From contig CANMSA010000012.1 of assembly GCA_947500385.1 (NCBI GenBank), positions 62,001-126,000 of the forward strand: a stretch of 64,000 nucleotides of DNA, written 5' to 3'. This document shows, one piece after another, positions 62,055 through 64,000 of the stretch. Each line of letters opens with the position of its first letter. The stretch's first letter is position 1. The stretch comes from an uncultured Flavobacteriaceae bacterium (GTDB lineage: Bacteria; Bacteroidota; Bacteroidia; Flavobacteriales; Flavobacteriaceae). A program made the position numbers and the translations under genes. The notes under the pieces are model-generated. The model saw only the letters and a program-made list of their open reading frames with translations, searched no databases and was not told the origin of the DNA.

Positions 62055-62777
62055 TTGCTTATGCGTTATGTTGTGATAGTTGCTTTTTGTGTCTTGTTAC
62101 AATCTTGTGTTGCCCAATCGAAGTCGCGTTTAATTGATGCTTCGCAAGAAACGATTACGAAGGAAGTATTTGATTACTATCTCTATTTCCCAGAGAATTA
62201 TGAGGCCGATTCCGACGAAAAATTTCCACTATTGTTGTTTTTACACGGTGGGGGGGAATCGGGCGATAGCTTGATCGCCGTTAAAAGAAATGGGCCTCCA
62301 AAACTAATTGCCAGGGGAAAACAGTTTCCGTTTTTAATACTGGCCCCCCAAAATCCACATAAAAGAAAATGGTGGAATACGCAGGCTTTGATACAGCTAT
62401 TGGATACAATAGTGACCGAACACAAGGTAGACCCTAAAAGAGTTTATTTGACCGGACTCAGCCGGGGTGGGGGAGCTGCGTGGGAAATGGTGGTGCAATA
62501 TCCTAAAAGGTTTGCAGCCTTAGCGGTTGTTTGTGGGATGACCCCTTTGCCCTATGCTTCTTGGATTGATAAAAAAATGCCCATTTGGGTGTTTCATGGA
62601 GAAGAGGATAAATCAATACCTATCTCTGAGTCCCAGACCATGGTAGATCGCTTATTATCAATGGGGTATGATGTTAAATTCACCAAGTACCCCGGCGTAG
62701 GACATGATTCTTGGATTCAGGCCTACAACACAGAGGAGTTATACGACTGGTTCGCCGAACAATCACGAAAAGACTAA
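62055..62777 (+). CDS. Alpha/beta-hydrolase esterase lipoprotein
   Basis: 240 residues. The signal MLMRYVVIVAFCVLLQSCVA ends in a lipobox. Catalytic triad candidates: Ser in GLSRGGGAAWEMV near 137, Asp in VFHGEEDKSIP near 190, and His in GVGHDSWIQAY near 217; the oxyanion segment is LLFLHGGGESGD. The fold belongs to the prolyl-oligopeptidase/PHB-depolymerase group that includes CE1-like polysaccharide esterases. In this operon it may remove ester side groups (acetyl or feruloyl) from the polysaccharide attacked by GH9. Starts 92 bases after the FG-GAP lipoprotein. Confidence 0.88.
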   Translation: MLMRYVVIVAFCVLLQSCVAQSKSRLIDASQETITKEVFDYYLYFPENYEADSDEKFPLLLFLHGGGESGDSLIAVKRNGPPKLIARGKQFPFLILAPQNPHKRKWWNTQALIQLLDTIVTEHKVDPKRVYLTGLSRGGGAAWEMVVQYPKRFAALAVVCGMTPLPYASWIDKKMPIWVFHGEEDKSIPISESQTMVDRLLSMGYDVKFTKYPGVGHDSWIQAYNTEELYDWFAEQSRKD

Positions 62778-62859
62778 AAAAAGTGCCAAAACGATGAAAT
62801 AAGAGCAAACCTCAATGGTATTTTTTTAGTAAATTCCTTGGCTAATCTAAACAAACTCC

Positions 62860-64000
62860 ATGCTGTTTTTCAACCGATTCTTTTTAGTTGTTCTTTGTTC
62901 GTGTTCTATGTTTTTCGTTCTCAGTTGTGAGGAATCACTTCCCCCGATGACAGGGCAGTTTAGTGAGCAGATCAGGCTCAACCAAATAGGGTATTATCCG
63001 GGTTCGGAAAAGAAGGCGGTTATCGTATCACCGAAAAAAATCGATACATTTCATGTGGTCGATAGTACGACCATGACCGTTGTTTTTACGGGAAATCTAT
63101 CTCCGGTCCAGAATTGGAAATTAGCGGGAGAAGAAGTCCGTATCGCCGACTTTTCACAAGTATTGGATGAGGGAACCTATATGGTACTCGTTGGGGAACT
63201 TGGCTACTCCTATCCCTTTGAAATCAAAAAAAATGTGCTCAGAGAAGTATTCTTGGGTTCTGTAAAGGGTTTGTATTATCAAAGAACAGGAATGCCGCTA
63301 GAAAAGGAACATGCCGGCAAGTGGCATCGGCAAATGGCGCATCCGGATGATAGTATTCCTTTTCACCCCTCGAGCGGTAAAACCGAGGGATACATCGCAT
63401 CACCCGGCGGTTGGTATGATGCCGGGGATTACAATAAGTACATCGTAAACGCCACCTTTCCCCTGGGGCAATTCTATCTGTTACAAGAACAGTATCCAGA
63501 TGCTATCTTGGATAACCAGTTGAATATTCCCGAGAGTGGAAATGGGAAAAGTGATTACCTGGATGAGTTAAAATATGAAATGGATTGGGCGCTGACAATG
63601 CAAGATGCAGATGGGGGCTTGTTCCATAAGCTGACTACCAAGAACTTTGAAGGGATGGTCATGCCCAATAAAGCTATTAGTCAACGGTATATTGTAGGGA
63701 AAGGTACTACCGCCACTTTGGATTTTGCGGCCTGTGCCGCGCAGGCATATAGGGTTTTTAAGAGCGTAGACCCTGTCTATGCAAGTTCCTGTCTGTTGGC
63801 AGCAAAGAAGGCATACGATTGGGCTTTGGAGAACCCTGCCGTGGGCTTCGTCAACCCGGAGGATGTCCATACCGGTCAATACGGCGATACAAACTTTGAT
63901 GACGAGTGGTTTTGGGCGAATGCAGAACTTTTTGTTTCAACAAAAGATACCACTTATCTAAATTCTCTGAATACGAAAACAATGAATTTTGAATTTAAGG
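62860..64000 (+). CDS. Glycoside hydrolase family 9 lipoprotein, 3' end cut by window edge
   Basis: Open from the ATG at 62860 to the window end, at least 380 residues. The signal reads MLFFNRFFLVVLCSCSMFFV, followed by LSCEES, a lipobox with acidic residues after the cysteine that suggest surface exposure. Residues about 35-115 are the Ig-like CelD N-terminal domain (IRLNQIGYYPGSEKKAVIV). The GH9 (alpha/alpha)6 barrel starts with YYQRTGMPLEK and carries the catalytic-base motif GGWYDAGDYNKYIV near residue 190. DELKYEMDWALTMQDADGGL also fits. The catalytic glutamate lies beyond the window. GH9 enzymes cut beta-1,4-glucans or mixed-linkage glucans, so the operon likely targets a beta-glucan or hemicellulose. 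Confidence 0.9.
   Translation, partial: MLFFNRFFLVVLCSCSMFFVLSCEESLPPMTGQFSEQIRLNQIGYYPGSEKKAVIVSPKKIDTFHVVDSTTMTVVFTGNLSPVQNWKLAGEEVRIADFSQVLDEGTYMVLVGELGYSYPFEIKKNVLREVFLGSVKGLYYQRTGMPLEKEHAGKWHRQMAHPDDSIPFHPSSGKTEGYIASPGGWYDAGDYNKYIVNATFPLGQFYLLQEQYPDAILDNQLNIPESGNGKSDYLDELKYEMDWALTMQDADGGLFHKLTTKNFEGMVMPNKAISQRYIVGKGTTATLDFAACAAQAYRVFKSVDPVYASSCLLAAKKAYDWALENPAVGFVNPEDVHTGQYGDTNFDDEWFWANAELFVSTKDTTYLNSLNTKTMNFEFK

Noticed and set aside
1-64000. Search for tRNA, rRNA, riboswitch, intact insertion sequences or prophage genes.
   Set aside because: I saw no cloverleaf-like sequence, no transposase or integrase frame and no long intergenic leader of the right kind. ribH has no FMN riboswitch, as it is coupled to the preceding TPR gene.

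Overview
The window looks like chromosomal DNA of a gliding, particle-associated member of the Flavobacteriaceae (Bacteroidota). The evidence is direct: a gldI-type gene, a 2,863-residue SprB-like surface protein ending in a type IX secretion type B sorting domain, Bacteroidota-style -7 promoter boxes (TAnnTTTG) upstream of many genes, weak ribosome binding sites, and marker families such as DUF3810, DUF5683, DUF6122, a large LepB and a NagB-deacetylase fusion. I see no tRNA, rRNA, CRISPR array, phage or intact insertion sequence. The first gene and the last gene are cut by the window edges.

Positions 1-31 kb are mostly housekeeping. Two exported amidohydrolases (one cut) and a DUF3810 membrane protein lead into pepD, a lipoprotein and an M48 protease. 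A strong hairpin terminator separates these from a convergent operon nrnA-like DHH phosphoesterase > gldI > cyclophilin-FKBP lipoprotein. Next come a PhoD-like phosphatase, ndk, and a minus-strand recF > two small proteins > DUF721 > Crp/Fnr > SRPBCC operon. A plus-strand run follows: TPR protein > ribH > small membrane protein > mutL > two rhomboid proteases > EEP-family protein. Then there is a long minus-strand operon parA > parB > DUF5683 > dapB > lepB > wbqC-like > DUF6122. Finally there are udk > divIC-like and a Bcr/CflA-type efflux pump.

Positions 31-35 kb hold an acetate uptake and activation operon (small DUF4212 subunit > sodium:solute symporter > acetyl-CoA synthetase).

Positions 35-46 kb form a coherent peptidoglycan (MurNAc) recycling locus. 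It has a minus-strand operon nagB-deacetylase fusion > GHL10-type lipoprotein > AmpG-like permease > NagZ-like GH3 > anmK. This diverges from a DeoR-type regulator > murQ. The shared control region carries repeated AT-rich elements with a -7 box on each side. No separate nagA is present here; the PIG-L/LmbE domain fused to NagB could fill that step. murQ is present twice. Between the copies lies a decayed copy of the cytochrome c gene that follows the second murQ, so the locus records a tandem duplication of a murQ-cytochrome c block that has half decayed.

Positions 46-48 kb hold a sugar dehydrogenase (PQQ type) with its cytochrome c. Positions 48-56.6 kb encode the giant T9SS surface protein. 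After a clear terminator, 56.7-64 kb is a polysaccharide-degradation operon without SusC/SusD: SGNH hydrolase > FG-GAP protein with an unrecognised C-terminal part > seven-blade FG-GAP lipoprotein > esterase lipoprotein > GH9 glycanase (cut).
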